A stretch of 64,000 bases of DNA from Panopea generosa (Eukaryota > Mollusca > Bivalvia > Adapedonta > Hiatellidae), in assembly GCA_029582155.1 (NCBI GenBank), contig CM055901.1:46435228-46499227 (forward strand), read 5' to 3'. Under the pieces are notes generated by a model, which was given only the letters and a program-made list of their open reading frames with translations, had not been told where the DNA came from and searched no databases. The position numbers and the translations under genes are program-made. Position 1 is the first letter of the stretch. Each line of letters begins with the position of its first letter. Below, in pieces: positions 1 to 11,377 of the stretch.

Positions 1-2
1 AT

Positions 3-686
3 TTAGACGGGTTTGACAGAAACGTTGACATGGGTGACCCAGGAATCAATCATGTTTCCAGATTTCTTGGACAACGTGTAAACAATGACAGACCGTGCAA
101 CGATAGTTCTCCATGCGTAAGTCAGCCTAGAGGTCACTTGACAAACTGGAACAGGGGTGCAGAATTGAGATATTCAGACAGAAATGAGAACAATAATTAT
201 ACCATTAACGACAGTATTGATCCGGGAATGTGTCATATTTCAAGATTTCTTGGGCGGGAATCTAGTGGATCAAGAAATACCGATCAACCAGACTATATTA
301 GTACGAATATGTGGTCAAACTGGATTGAAAGCGGAGCTGCCGGCATTCGTTTGACTGAAAATGACACCGGCGTTGACGGTGCAATAGCTCAAAACAATAC
401 AGACCCAGGATTGAACCATATAAGCAGGTTTCTTGGGCGTGATCCAAGCGATCAGATTAACATTTATAATAGTGATACAGACATTGGGGTTGGGCACATA
501 CGTAGAGCTCTAGGTATGTCTAGGGAACAAGCAGAAACTGAGAGAAGGCCGTCACTAGAAACTGAACAGATTGATGAGGAGGATGACGCGCTACCAACCT
601 ATGAAGAGGCAGTACAAATGTTAGCAAACAGATCTCTGGAAGATGTTCCTCCGCCGACTTACGAGGATGTGATTATGATGTCATAA
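3..686 (+). CDS. C-terminal part of a protein with 61-residue DPGxxHxSRFLG repeats and PY-motif tail (5' partial)
   Basis: The frame is open from base 3 through the first ATG (30) to TAA at 684-686, so this is the 3' end of a longer gene or exon. Counting from that ATG, the motif DPG-x-x-H-[IV]-SRFLG sits at residues 3-14, 64-75 and 125-136, exactly 61 residues apart, with a degenerate fourth at 151-162 (DIGVGHIRRALG). A second motif, NWxxGA or NWxxxGAA followed by R, recurs at about 39-47 and 97-107, so the full repeat is about 61 residues. Linkers are rich in Asn, Asp and Ser. The tail is acidic (EEDD, 183-186) and ends with LPTYEEAV (188-195) and PPPTYEDV (207-214). PPxY is the classic ligand of WW domains, including Nedd4-type ubiquitin ligases, so an adaptor role or the cytoplasmic tail of a membrane protein is possible (inference). 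No transmembrane segment is visible in this part. I do not recognise the family. Confidence 0.7.
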   Translation, partial: LDGFDRNVDMGDPGINHVSRFLGQRVNNDRPCNDSSPCVSQPRGHLTNWNRGAELRYSDRNENNNYTINDSIDPGMCHISRFLGRESSGSRNTDQPDYISTNMWSNWIESGAAGIRLTENDTGVDGAIAQNNTDPGLNHISRFLGRDPSDQINIYNSDTDIGVGHIRRALGMSREQAETERRPSLETEQIDEEDDALPTYEEAVQMLANRSLEDVPPPTYEDVIMMS

Positions 687-889
687 ATCGAGCCTAAAGT
701 CGTCACTACATGTATAACATCGTGCAGCCGTGGTTACAGTTTACAAGGCCGACATGTGTTATAATGCATTAAAAGCACATATATCTGGCATATAAAACAT
801 TTCCTGGTACTTTATGATACCGAGAAGTAAACATATAACCACTTGTTAAACCACAGCTACATGTATCATAGTTCTTCGAAACTGTTTAC

Positions 890-1375
890 TTGAATTTTTG
901 AGTACCATTTATTTTTACATTTAAGCTCACGTATATCTGACATGTGTTCGAGTACATTTCGTTAAACTGTGTACTTCCGAGTACTGTTTTAGGAAACCAT
1001 GTACTCGTGCTTTTGAGTACCATTTATTTTACATTATAATCTGGTATACGTCACTGATTCAATTATATCACACATACAAGTAACATATTTGACGCACTTT
1101 CGGGTAATTTTTCTAAGTTATATACTTATTCCTTTGAGCACCATTTGTTTTACGTTTGATCAGAGTTGCGAGTATATATCTGACATACTCGTACGTCCGA
1201 GTACCTTTAGGTAAACTATGCATTTTTACTTTTGACGCACGCCCGACACACGTAGATCTACATGTACCTTCGGGTACTATTTTTTACATTTAATCATCAC
1301 ACATAATATATCTGTAGCAGGTTCGAGTACTTTTACGTAAGCTAGGTATTTATACTTGTGTGTAGGCCTACCATT
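890..1375. repeat. Degenerate tandem repeat with GAGTACC/GGGTAC motifs
   Basis: Variants of 'gagtaccatttatttttacattt', followed by a phrase like 'tatatctgacatgt' and 'cgagtac.tt..gtaaact', recur several times at irregular spacing of roughly 100-130 bp. The copies are strongly diverged, so this looks like an old tandem repeat rather than simple low complexity. Confidence 0.5.
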
Positions 1376-1389
1376 TTTTTACATTTATT

Positions 1390-1845
1390 TTATTTATTAA
1401 TTTTTATGGGGTTTAACGCCATTTTCAGCCTGTTTCGGTATGTATGGCAAATCCAGTTTTAATGGTAGGGGAAGACCTCAGAATGAAACACATATAAGTA
1501 TTTATCCTATTGACGTGCGGCCGAGTAATTTTTGATAAATTATCCTAATACTTATATCTGATATATTGTAATTAATGAATAGTTTAAAATAAATACAATT
1601 GTTAAAAAATAGGAAATTCCGTTTAACCGTCGCGCATCTGTCTTAAATACGTTTGTATGACGAGTACTGAATTGAGAACTTTTGCCTGTTTTCAACAGTT
1701 TTTCAGCTGTTAAACGTTTCATGGCCAGTCATCACATTGACTGTGGCTGTTCGGGTATTCGAACTCACGGCCATTTGATTGAGTCAGATTATTGACTAAG
1801 CAGATTATTGACTAAGCTGGCTGGTTCCGGCTTCCTAAATAAGTA
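1390..1845 (-). repeat. Probable tRNA-derived SINE remnant, minus strand
   Basis: The left part 'tatggggtttaacgccattttc' resembles the tail of the SINE at 32032-32345 (tatggtgtttagcgtcgctttc). The right part, read on the minus strand, has a B-box-like GTGAGTTCGAATACCCG near 1750-1770, and a 16-bp direct duplication (gattattgactaagc) at about 1789-1820. The middle is diverged, so this may be two fragments. Confidence 0.4.
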
Positions 1846-2265
1846 ACATATGCTGGAACTTCTTAATGTCGTTTTATTACTGCTTTACTTACGCATACGT
1901 CTAAGTTAAACACGTTTTTGATACATGTGTTGGTACTTTGGGTACCAGCTAGTTTGGGCACCATGTTACCAATATGCCTGCCACCAATGATCCTGGTGAC
2001 GATATACGGTTTATATGTGGATTTTCATTTACTATATTGTTTTATATGCACGTAGATAATAGGGCCGTTTAACATAGCCATACTCGTATGTGCACCAGGT
2101 TTTTATGTATTTTACGGTTACATATGAATTGTTTGTGTAACGCTTCTTGCCTGTTCATGAATGCCAATTGTAATGAATAAATTATTTCATTATAATAATA
2201 GAGACATGTCATATTTGTTGCCGCATTTGTCTTAACTGAGGTTGTATATGGTCATGAATGAACAA

Positions 2266-4612
2266 ATAAAGCACCCGCAGCCACGACAGCAGCAGTAGCA
2301 GCAACGTAGAGCAAAACAACAACAAAAATAAATCAAGCCGCCACGACAAAAGCAGTAACAGCAACGCAGAGCAAAGCAACAACGACAATAAACCAAGCAG
2401 CCACTACAGCAGCAGTAGCAGCAAAGCAGAGCAAAGCAACAACAAAAATAAAGCAAGCAGTCACAACGGCAGCAGTAGCACCAAAGCAGAGCAAAGCAAC
2501 AACAAAAAAAGCAAGCAGCTACGACAGCAGAAGTAGCAGCAAAGCAGGACAAAGCAACAATAAAAATAAAGCAAGCAGCCATGACGGCAGCAGAATCAGC
2601 AACGCAGAGCAACAACAACATAAAAGCAAGCAGCCACGACAAAAGCAGTAGCAACAAAGCAACAACAACAATAAAGCAAGCAGCCATGACTGCAGCAGTA
2701 GCAGCAAAGCAACAACAACAATGACGCAAGCAGCCACGACAGCAGCAGAAGCAGCAAAGTAGACAATAAAGCAAGCAGCCACGACGACAGCAGTAGCAGC
2801 AAAGCAGAGCAAAGCAACAACAAAAATAAAACAAGCAGTCACGACATCAGCAGTAGCAGCAAAGCAGAGCAAAGCAACAGCAACAATAAAGCAAGCAGTC
2901 ACGACAGCAGCAGTAGCAACAAAGCAGAACAAAGCAACAACAAAAATAAAATAAAGCAAGCAGCCACGACAGCAGCAGTAGCAGCAAAGCAGAGCAAAGC
3001 AACAACAAAAATATAGCAAGCAACCACGACAAAAGCAGTAGCAACAACGCAGAGCAAAGCAACAACAAAAAAAAATCAAGCATCCACGACAGCAGCAGCA
3101 GTAGCAGCAAAGCAGAGCAAAGCAACAACGACAATAAACCAAGCAGCCACTACATCAGCAGTAGCAGTAAAGCAACAACAAAAATAAAGCAAGCAGCCAT
3201 GACGGCAGCAGAAGCACCAACGCAGAGCAAAGCAACAACAAAAATAAAGCAAGTAGTCACGACAGCAGCAGTAGCAGCAAAATAGAGCAACAACAACAAA
3301 AAAAGCAAGCAACCACGACAGCAGCAGTAGCAGGAAAGCAGAGCAACAACAACAAAAAAGCAAGCAACGACGACAGCAGCAGTAGCAGCAAAACAGAGCA
3401 AAGCAACAATAAAGCAAGCAGCCACGACAGCAGTAGCAGCAAAGCAGAGCAACAACAACAAAAAAGCAAGCAACCACGACAGCAGCAGTAGCAGGAAAGC
3501 AGAGCAACAACAACAAAAAAGCAAGCAACCACGACAGCAGCAGTAGCAGCAAAACAGAGCAAAGCAACAATAAAGCAAGCAGCCACGACAGCAGCAGTAG
3601 CAGCAAAGCAGAGCAACAACAACAAATAAAGCAAGCAACGACGACAGCAGCAGTAGCAGCAAGCAGCCACGACAGCAACAGAAGCAGCTAGTAAGGAGCA
3701 AAGCAACAACAAAAATAAAGCAAGCAGCCACGACAGCAGCAGTAGCACCAAAGCAAAGCAAAGCAACGACAAAAATAAAGCAAGTAGGCACAACAGCAGC
3801 AGTAGTAGCAAAGCAACACTACAATGAAGCTAGCAGCCACGCCAGAGCAAAGCAACAACGACAATAAAGCAAGCAGCCTAGACAGCAGCAGTAGCAGCAA
3901 AGCAGAGCAAAGCAACAACAAAAATAAATCAAGCAGCCATAACAGCAGCAGTAGCAGAAAATCAGAGCAAAGCAAAGCAACAGCAACGATAAAACAAGCA
4001 GCCACGACGGCATCAGTAGCAGCAAAGCTACAGCAACGATAAAGCAAGCAGCAACGACAGCAGCAGTAGCAGCAAAGCAGAGCAACAATAACAAAAGAAC
4101 AAGCAGCCACGACAAAAGCAGTAGCAGAAAAGTAGACAATAAAGCAAGCAGCCATGACGGCAGCAGTAGCAGCAAAGCAGAACAAAGCAACAACAAAAAT
4201 AAAGCTAGAAATCACGACATCAGCAGTCAAAGCACAGCAAAGCAACAACAAAAATAAAGCAAGCAGCCACGACAGCAGCAGCAAAGCAACAACAAAAATA
4301 AAGCAAGCAGCCACGACGGCAGCAGTACCAGCAAAGCAGAGCAAAGCAACAACAAAAATAAAACAAGCAGCCACGACAGCAGCAGTAGCAGCAAAGCAAC
4401 ATAAAAAATAAAGCAAGTAGTCACGACAGCAGCAGTAGCAGCAAAGCATAGCAAAGCAACAGCAACAATAAAACAAGCAGCCACGACAGCAGCAGTAGCA
4501 GCAGTAGCAGCAAAGCAACAACGACAATAAAGCAAGCAGCAACGACAGCAGCAGTAGCAGCAAAGCAGAGCAAAGCAACAACAACAATAATGCAAGCAGC
4601 AAACAACAGTAG
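2266..4612. repeat. 60-bp CAG/CAA-rich minisatellite
   Basis: About 2.3 kb of imperfect tandem copies of a 60-bp unit of the form aagcaagcagccacgacagc / agcagtagcagcaaagcaga / gcaaagcaacaacaaaaata, with many internal deletions. The unit is a multiple of three and almost free of stops on the minus strand, so long Leu/Cys/Ala-rich frames appear there, and Lys/Gln/Ala/Thr frames on the plus strand. These frames are by-products of the repeat. Confidence 0.9.
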
Positions 4613-4804
4613 AACAGTAGTAAAATCAACACCAAAAGTAACAGAAGAAGAAAAAGATTTAGTTTAAACATATTTAATTTCAATATCTACATGTTACAAA
4701 ACAATAACATGTAATATTTGATCAACTGTAAAATGATACACAGACAGAAAATTGATTGGATTGGAAAATTGTTTATCTAAATTCGCTTCATATCAACTTG
4801 TAAT

Positions 4805-4805
4805 C

Positions 4806-4884
<79 letters not shown>
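4805..4884. repeat. (CAGA)20 microsatellite
   Basis: Eighty bases of uninterrupted CAGA, that is twenty units. Perfect arrays of this length are normally very variable between individuals. Confidence 0.97.
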
Positions 4885-5889
4885 TTCTGGGACTTTTACT
4901 GATCATGTCGAAGGGAAGTCTGAAGAACTGCAGAGAGATTATGAAGTTCTTTCGTCATTGTATTTCTCAAGTTGGAGTAATAACTACATTTGAAAAAGAA
5001 GTTATAAGCCTGCAATGACGTTCTCCTTTCTAGAACCATTATACACCGAAAGTCTTTAGAAACGCAACTCTCAGATAAATAGTAATAATACATTGAGTTC
5101 TTAATCGATTTTTTTAAAATTTATTTTAAACGGGGTTTGGATCACCCCGTACATGGTACAATTCGTCTATTAGCCCTCGATGACATAAACTGACGCTAAA
5201 TATTCAAACAAAACATTGTTCTTATATAATAATCATTCTTTTAGCTGTTAAGATTATAATTATATATTAGCCACACTGAGGCAAACGGAGGCACTTGCCT
5301 CCTGTTAGTAAAATTTGTGGAGTTTCACATGTTTATTAGTGGTTTTGAAAAAAAAAATAAAGTTATTTCCAAAATATTAATTACTCTCGCAAAAATATGA
5401 CATATCCTTCACATATAATATATGCAGTATGAATGTATCATAATACTCAGCACATACTTGTAATACTTGACTTACAGTGTATTACTAACAGTTGATATGT
5501 ACTGTTATGTGCATTCAATATAATAATGTAAAAATGGTCAATTGTATAAAATGTAGTTTGTGTTATAGATTTGAACGGCTTAAAATGTCTGAAATATCAG
5601 AAAAATGCAAGAAATACATGCCACGAGCTAAATAACATTTCGTGGCAGCATGCCCCCGGACACCCCTAGCAAAGTTGTGATTGTGCCTCCTGTAAAATCA
5701 AACAGGACGATATAATAGAATAACTATATACTTCAACATTTCCGATACCTACGCATAATAATATCGCTTTTCATACAAGCACACCATGTATACTTCTACA
5801 TCACAGGATTACGAGAAGGAGTGTGATTTTGTCGTTGCTTTAAGTTGACATATGTTTCAAGTGTGTAAGTTGAATACCGGTAACAGTTT
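4885..5889. other. Non-coding stretch with short SINE 3'-end fragment
   Basis: No supported gene. Bases 5163-5212 (cgtctattagccctcgatgacat...gacgctaaatattcaaac) match the 3' end of the main tRNA-derived SINE family of this window. The rest shows nothing I can name. Confidence 0.5.
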
Positions 5890-6420
5890 CAAAAAAAAAA
5901 GATAAAAAAGAATAAAATAAATGTATTATTAATTTTGTATTTTTCTTAGGATTGACTGCAGTTTGAACATACGACATCCTGAGTGACAGTCAAAGGCGTA
6001 CACCATTAGGCCATTTTGGAGCCTAATAATAGTGTAAAAGTTAACACCTTTTAAATCTGTTAGGTCTTGAAAGGGGCGTTGTTCTAGTTGACCGGGACTA
6101 GAATTAATTCATACGTTTTATATACGTTTTATGTTATGCAAATCGTTGTAACCGACTAAACGTTTTTGCTAGTGAATATAAATTACCTCGAAAGGTGTAT
6201 GATGTATCCATACGTTTCGGCGGTTTGCTAGTACTGCGAATAGCCTGATTTTGAAAATTCTCATTGATTTGAGGTAAACCCATTTAGTGGGATGCGGTTA
6301 TCTTACAATTGCTACAATCACCGACCGTGGAGGATTGAGCACCTTTCACTGTCTTCTCTCTATCTTTCTTATGTCTAAATTACAGTCGTATAACATAATT
6401 TTCTTTTCTTGTGTTTGAAT
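5890..6420 (-). repeat. Diverged inverted copy of the composite-repeat 5' block
   Basis: Read on the minus strand, this follows the order seen at 42370-42770: a phrase around 'accgaccgtggagga' (here 6322-6336), the 'ggcggtttgct' block (6219-6229), 'attaattcatacgttttatatacg' (6112-6132), the 'ctagttgaccgg' block (6083-6094) and a tRNA-like head (about 5950-6040). It is more diverged than the three right-hand copies, so probably an older insertion. Confidence 0.7.
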
Positions 6421-7938
6421 AAACCTGTTTTAGTCCTTATTTAATATGGATGTCATATTTGATAACTGGTGTTTAAAACACTATTAGTAGCTCGTTCTGA
6501 TTTCAGATTTGTCTGCTTAAACTTTCGTTCTTCATCCTAAAGCTTTTAATTCTGTACATTCCCGTATTAGTCTGTTTTTCTAAATTTAATATCTTTCATT
6601 CTTGAGTGTGCTTACTCATGATGGAATGATGAAACTTGCGATTCTCTGTCAATCTTATCATTTTATCACCGGGTGCCATGTGCACATTTTACTCAATATC
6701 GTTTTATTTTGCCATGTTGTGAAAATTCTGAATCGAACAATTTAGTAAATTAGACACGTAGAACAAGTATGGTAAATTTCAGGGTTGTATCTTATGAAAT
6801 GGCCGAGAAATAAGACAACGACAATCGACGGTGTACTAGGGATTGCATTTATGTGTACTGGGTATTGAACTGTAACACATTTTGCAGTACTGGGGATTTC
6901 TTCGATGGTAAATATGTTTTCTTGCCAACATTAGCAATAAAAAGCATTTAACTTGCTTTAAAATGTGCAAAACAGTTATGTAGTCACAATTACATGGGCA
7001 TAAAACGTTTTAAGAAGTTGCGAACTTCCCGCTCGTCTGTTTGTCAGCCAAATCAGTAGTTAAATATCGCACTTTACACCCAGTATATATAATTGATTGG
7101 AACTTTGCAGATGTGAAAAAAGTGATGTGTCAAAATATTGTGATATTTGGAAGAACTACTTTCTTATGTGATGTTAATACCGCTTCTTACTCAAACCATT
7201 CTATACAATATCTTTGACATAAAAAAAATATAACAGAAAGTATGAATGACCTTTTTTGTTGAGTGCATTTGATGGAATAGTGACTGATAAAAGCAAGCAG
7301 GATTTAAAATCACAAATAAATTTTAACTGCTTTGAAAATACTAGGATAATGGCGATTAGGGTTCGCTATCTACAAAGGTGTTGTGTATTCCGTTACTCAT
7401 CATACACAGACTCAATAAAACAGAGTCTGACATTTTCCTTTATTTGACGTATTCTGTTTCAAATGATTCCCTCCATCCAATAGTATTCTACATGTATTTC
7501 TATTTTAGATTCACAATGTACCCATGTAAACACTTCGACAAATTCACAGATTTTAAGGTGATAATATGCCATCAGCTTGGCAGTCATGCAAATGAAGAAC
7601 TTAATTAATTTATCATTTATTAACATGTATTACAAAATAACACCAGAACTGTGCGGAGAACAATGCAAAGCTATAAGAGTTGATGAGGAAAAAACTAGCA
7701 TACATGTATCGGGGAAAGATAGTTAGATATTGAAGTTAGACTTGAATACTCAGACGTGGTGGTGGAAGAGCTTGTAACAGATAAAAGTGAAGAAGAGGAG
7801 GTGTTTAAGGAACTTGTACTATCTTTGCCTTATCCAATGTGCTCCCCGCTCGGACATATGGTGCTAGGGTCGGTTTGACCATACATTTTTAGAAAGGATG
7901 CGTTACAAATCAATTTGTTTCACAAACTTCCTTGTCTT

Positions 7939-8226
7939 GCCCGGTTAGCTCAGTCGGTAGCGCGCCTGACTATCTATCTAAGGGTCGTGAGTTCGTATCC
8001 CCGCCCGCCCAGTCTCTGTAATGATTGATATAATATATTACGCAGCGTTGTCATTCGTCTCTCATCGCTGATTCAAGAAAAAATAATCAGTTACTTGCGG
8101 AGCCTGGGTGTGCTCGAGTAATGGTTAACCTTCCAGGATTCCAGAAAAAATGTGGTTATGTGAACTGATTGTCTGTTAGGACCCGGTGGCATAAAATGAC
8201 GCAATATATTCAAACAAACAAACAAA
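7939..8226 (+). repeat. tRNA-derived SINE, full length
   Basis: Head GCCCGGTTAGCTCAGTCGG (A box) and GTCGTGAGTTCGTATCCCC (B box), a central domain (tcattcgtctctcatcgctg, cagttacttgcgg, gtgctcgag) and the tail ggcataaaatgacgcaatat ending in a short CAAA repeat. Other copies lie at 18077, 25888 (minus), 42986 (minus), 49179, 50729 (minus) and 63408. A V-SINE-type (RUDI-like) or other molluscan SINE is possible; I have not assigned the central domain. Confidence 0.85.
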
Positions 8227-9154
8227 ATAAACTCTCCCTATACAGTGGATAACTGTATTTAATAAATCGATCGTGAACAATATTAACTATCCACTACTCA
8301 TAAGTGGAACATGGTTGCTGCATAAAAAACATATTTACTTATACCAAGACTTGATTGCCACACCCACTGCCCCTCCCCGTACATACATGCATACTGTTTT
8401 TAAATGTTGAAAAACAACAACAACAATATCTTCGATTGTATAATCAGTGGCGCAGTCGTGGACAAAGACGATGGGTTTTCTGACCACACAATAAAAATAA
8501 TCGTGTTAGTCGTATTGATATATTGCGATTGTAACATCCCAGTATTGGATATATGCACCATTACTATCGATGGTTAATCGCGATAGTGCACTGTAGAACT
8601 TTTTTTCGATACCTTCTATCAATATTACATCCGTTTTAAATCATAGACAATACTAGTATGTCTCTTATATAGACTGGACAGTATTCCAAGCCGGTTTTTA
8701 TCGTAAACGTTAAAAACATCTATAAAATGCATTCTCAGTAATTTTTAAATATTATCTGCACAAAAAAACAAAAACAAATAAAGTGTGTACCTCCACAATC
8801 GCAATGTAAATCCAAAAACAAAATAGCACTAAGCGCGTACATGACACAAAATTCTGCCGTAATAGCGGCACAGATCAGACAGGATTCTATTATACTAGTC
8901 TTATTTATCATGTTAGGCGCTTATTTTTGTAAAAGACAAACATCCTGAAAATTTCTTCTTTGAAAAAAATTGTTATGGGATTCTGATAACATTTCTAGCG
9001 AGTTGATTCAAACAATTGGACTACCATGGCGATTGTCATAACTATATTTCGTTACACTGTCGCCTACATTTTAATTTTCTATCTTTATTTGTTTGCTTAT
9101 TTCATATAATTTGACAACAAATTTAGACAATATACAAGTTTGTCTTTTCTCGGA

Positions 9155-9224
9155 GCCGGGCCCAGTTAGCTCAGTCGGTAGCGCGTCGGACTACTGACGC
9201 TAACTATTCAATTAATCAATCATT
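9155..9224 (+). repeat. Internally deleted copy of the main SINE
   Basis: The tRNA-like head (gttagctcagtcggtagcgc) runs directly into the terminal segment (ctgacgctaactattcaatt), so the B box and the whole central domain are missing while both ends remain. Confidence 0.7.
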
Positions 9225-9972
9225 CCTCGGAATACAATAGTTCTTCGTTTTATCGAAAAGGCCGCTGCAAAGGTCAGTCTCAGAAAATCAAGCGACGAAG
9301 ATGATAAAGACTATCAGTCATGCAATATGACTTTGTGTCAATCTATTGTTTTATTATAACGGATTATAACTGATTGCCCATTTTTGCTTAACTCGCATTT
9401 TCTAACCATCAATACAGAAATTCGGCAAGTACAACAGTTTCAGAGAGTCGTATTTAAACCCATATTTAAATGTTTAATATTTAATTTGTATAGAAACAAA
9501 GCGAATAGTTAATTGTATTGTAACACAGTTTTTTTTATATAATGAAGATAATTAAACACAAAAATCTACTTATTTAAGTCTTCACGTAACATGCGCAAAT
9601 ACTTAGTCATAAATGGAATGAAAAGTGATTGCAGGGACCGAGAAATGCAGAACGATGGCACACTAAACACTAATTGTCACATTTTTAAATGGTAATCCTC
9701 AGTACAACCAAATGCAATACCCAGTACAATTCTGTGAGAACATATCAGTCCCCAGTACACCGCCTATTTTCGTTTTAGTCCTATTTCACAATCATAACAT
9801 TAGGCACAACCCTGAAATTTACCATACTTGTTCTACGTGTCTAATTTACTAAATTGTTCGATTCAGAATTTTCACAACATCGCAAAATACGACGATATTG
9901 AGTAAAATGTGCACATGGCACCCGGTGATAAAATGATAAGGTTGACAGAGAATCGCAAGTTTCATCATTCCA

Positions 9973-10789
9973 GTATAGTTTTGAGTGATTTCCCGTGTTG
10001 TAAAGCATTTGTCACATGGACAATTTATGTTGTAGTCACAAAAAAAAACACTTGATAATAAGGTTTGAACTTAACTTGTTGGCAAAAATCATGCTGAACT
10101 TTAGAAAATATCTTATCACTTTAGGGCAATATCCGATGTACGTTGTACCCCATCGTGAGCATATACATATATCCCCATCATACACTCTCTCCTCAGGTTG
10201 CCCTCCCCACTCTAACGCTAAAGGACTCACACCACTATTATCTCCCTAGAGTACTCCGGACCTACAGATGAAGGAGGTAGAAATTAAGCTTTAGTTCTCT
10301 TTTTCTTCATTTTACAGGGCTTGTATTGCAGCGATTTATTTTTTCCTACCATGTGTTAAATGCATAGTATTTTAGAAATAACCACTGAAAATATAATGCT
10401 GATACCAGATTTCTAATCAAATATGTGTCATTTAAGAATTATTGTTTCGAACCGCATCGTGGGCGAATAGTTGACACATTATTTTTTCTGCAAAATGATA
10501 GGTATCACAAAACCATTGAATTAAAAAGCACCTGGTCAAGGTAATCTGTTTTCCTTTATAATTACAGATCTTGAACCAGTGAAGAAATTGAGCCCAGTCA
10601 CATTTTTTCGCTGTGTTTCGGACACTATGATAAATGTTACAATTGAGCCCTATGGGAATGTAATAGTGGTGTGAGACGTTAATGTCGCAAACCCCTCTGC
10701 CACCAAATGTTGCACGTTATGGCATAGCACCACATTGGGAACAGGATGCGCTTCCCTGGGTAGTCGCATAATGGCGTTTATAATAAGCT
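9973..10789. other. Non-coding stretch left of the PIN-nuclease element
   Basis: Short frames only, no conserved protein signal. Nothing recognisable apart from the edge of the neighbouring inverted repeat. Confidence 0.4.
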
Positions 10790-11183
10790 GGGAGCTAGAA
10801 GGGTCCACCGTGCACCCCCCCCCCCCCCCACAAACCTCCGAACCAATATTTTTCTGAAGCCCCATGACGCCCTGATCACACGAAAATAAATGTTAACATT
10901 GCGTAAGTTGGGACGAACTTACGGTTATGACGTCATCAAGATGGCCGCCATAGTGAAATTTACCCAAAATGTGAAAAATATCATCAAATCGTTATTTTTC
11001 GATCAAATTTAACAAATGAGGTATCAAAATGACCGCAATAGAATAACAAACAGATCTGTTAACAAAACAAACTACTATGAATAGATTCATTTCGAACAAA
11101 AATGAATTTATGTCGATTTTGAGGTCAAAATTTCAATTTTTCACAAAATAATTGTCATTTTTTTTTGTCAAATCTTTTCCAGA
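10790..11183 (+). repeat. Left terminal inverted repeat of the PIN-nuclease element
   Basis: Reverse complement of 16356-16763. It contains a poly(C) run near 10811-10827, TGACGTCA at 10928-10935 and AAGATGGCCGCCAT at 10938-10951. Confidence 0.9.
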
Positions 11184-11377
11184 AAGCAAACAACCTTAGT
11201 CATGATTCAGAAATGTTTTATTCACACTATTGAGCTGAATGACCACACGCTATTTTGCTCATATCCTGTGTATCACAACTGTTCAAATATCAACAGTCAT
11301 ATCAACAATAGTTGCCGTTTCTGTGTGTCTAAATATCTAACAAACACAGAGTTTATGTCATTCGAGGGTACATATTG

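Larger units (their letters stand above)
687..2230 (+). other. 3' flank, probable 3' UTR of the repeat-motif gene
   Basis: No open frame of note follows the stop. A candidate polyadenylation signal AATAAA lies at 2176-2181, giving a possible 3' UTR of about 1.5 kb. The stretch contains the GTAC-rich degenerate repeats and the SINE-like remnant listed separately. Confidence 0.4.
6622..9972. mobile_element. 3.35-kb segment bounded by ~280-bp inverted repeats
   Basis: Bases 6622-6900 (tggaatgatgaaacttgcgattctctg...) reappear as the reverse complement at about 9695-9972 (...cagagaatcgcaagtttcatcattcca). The arms share phrases such as 'caccgggtgccatgtgcaca', 'aattgttcgattcagaattt' and the 'cccagtac' motifs. 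The outer edges are sharp and both end in TGGAATGATG. The 2.8-kb interior has no coding frame I can support and holds a full SINE and a shortened one. A non-autonomous DNA transposon or foldback element is the simplest reading. I see no clear target duplication. Confidence 0.7.

Noticed and set aside
2232-4683. Many long minus-strand frames rich in Leu and Cys
   Set aside because: They arise because the 60-bp minisatellite is a multiple of three and lacks stop triplets on that strand; they overlap one another in all frames.
4752-5018. Open frame with a QTDRQTDR repeat
   Set aside because: It is the (CAGA)20 microsatellite read through; flanks have no protein character.
10650-10865. Gly-rich minus-strand frame
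   Set aside because: It lies across the outer end and poly(C) run of the left TIR.
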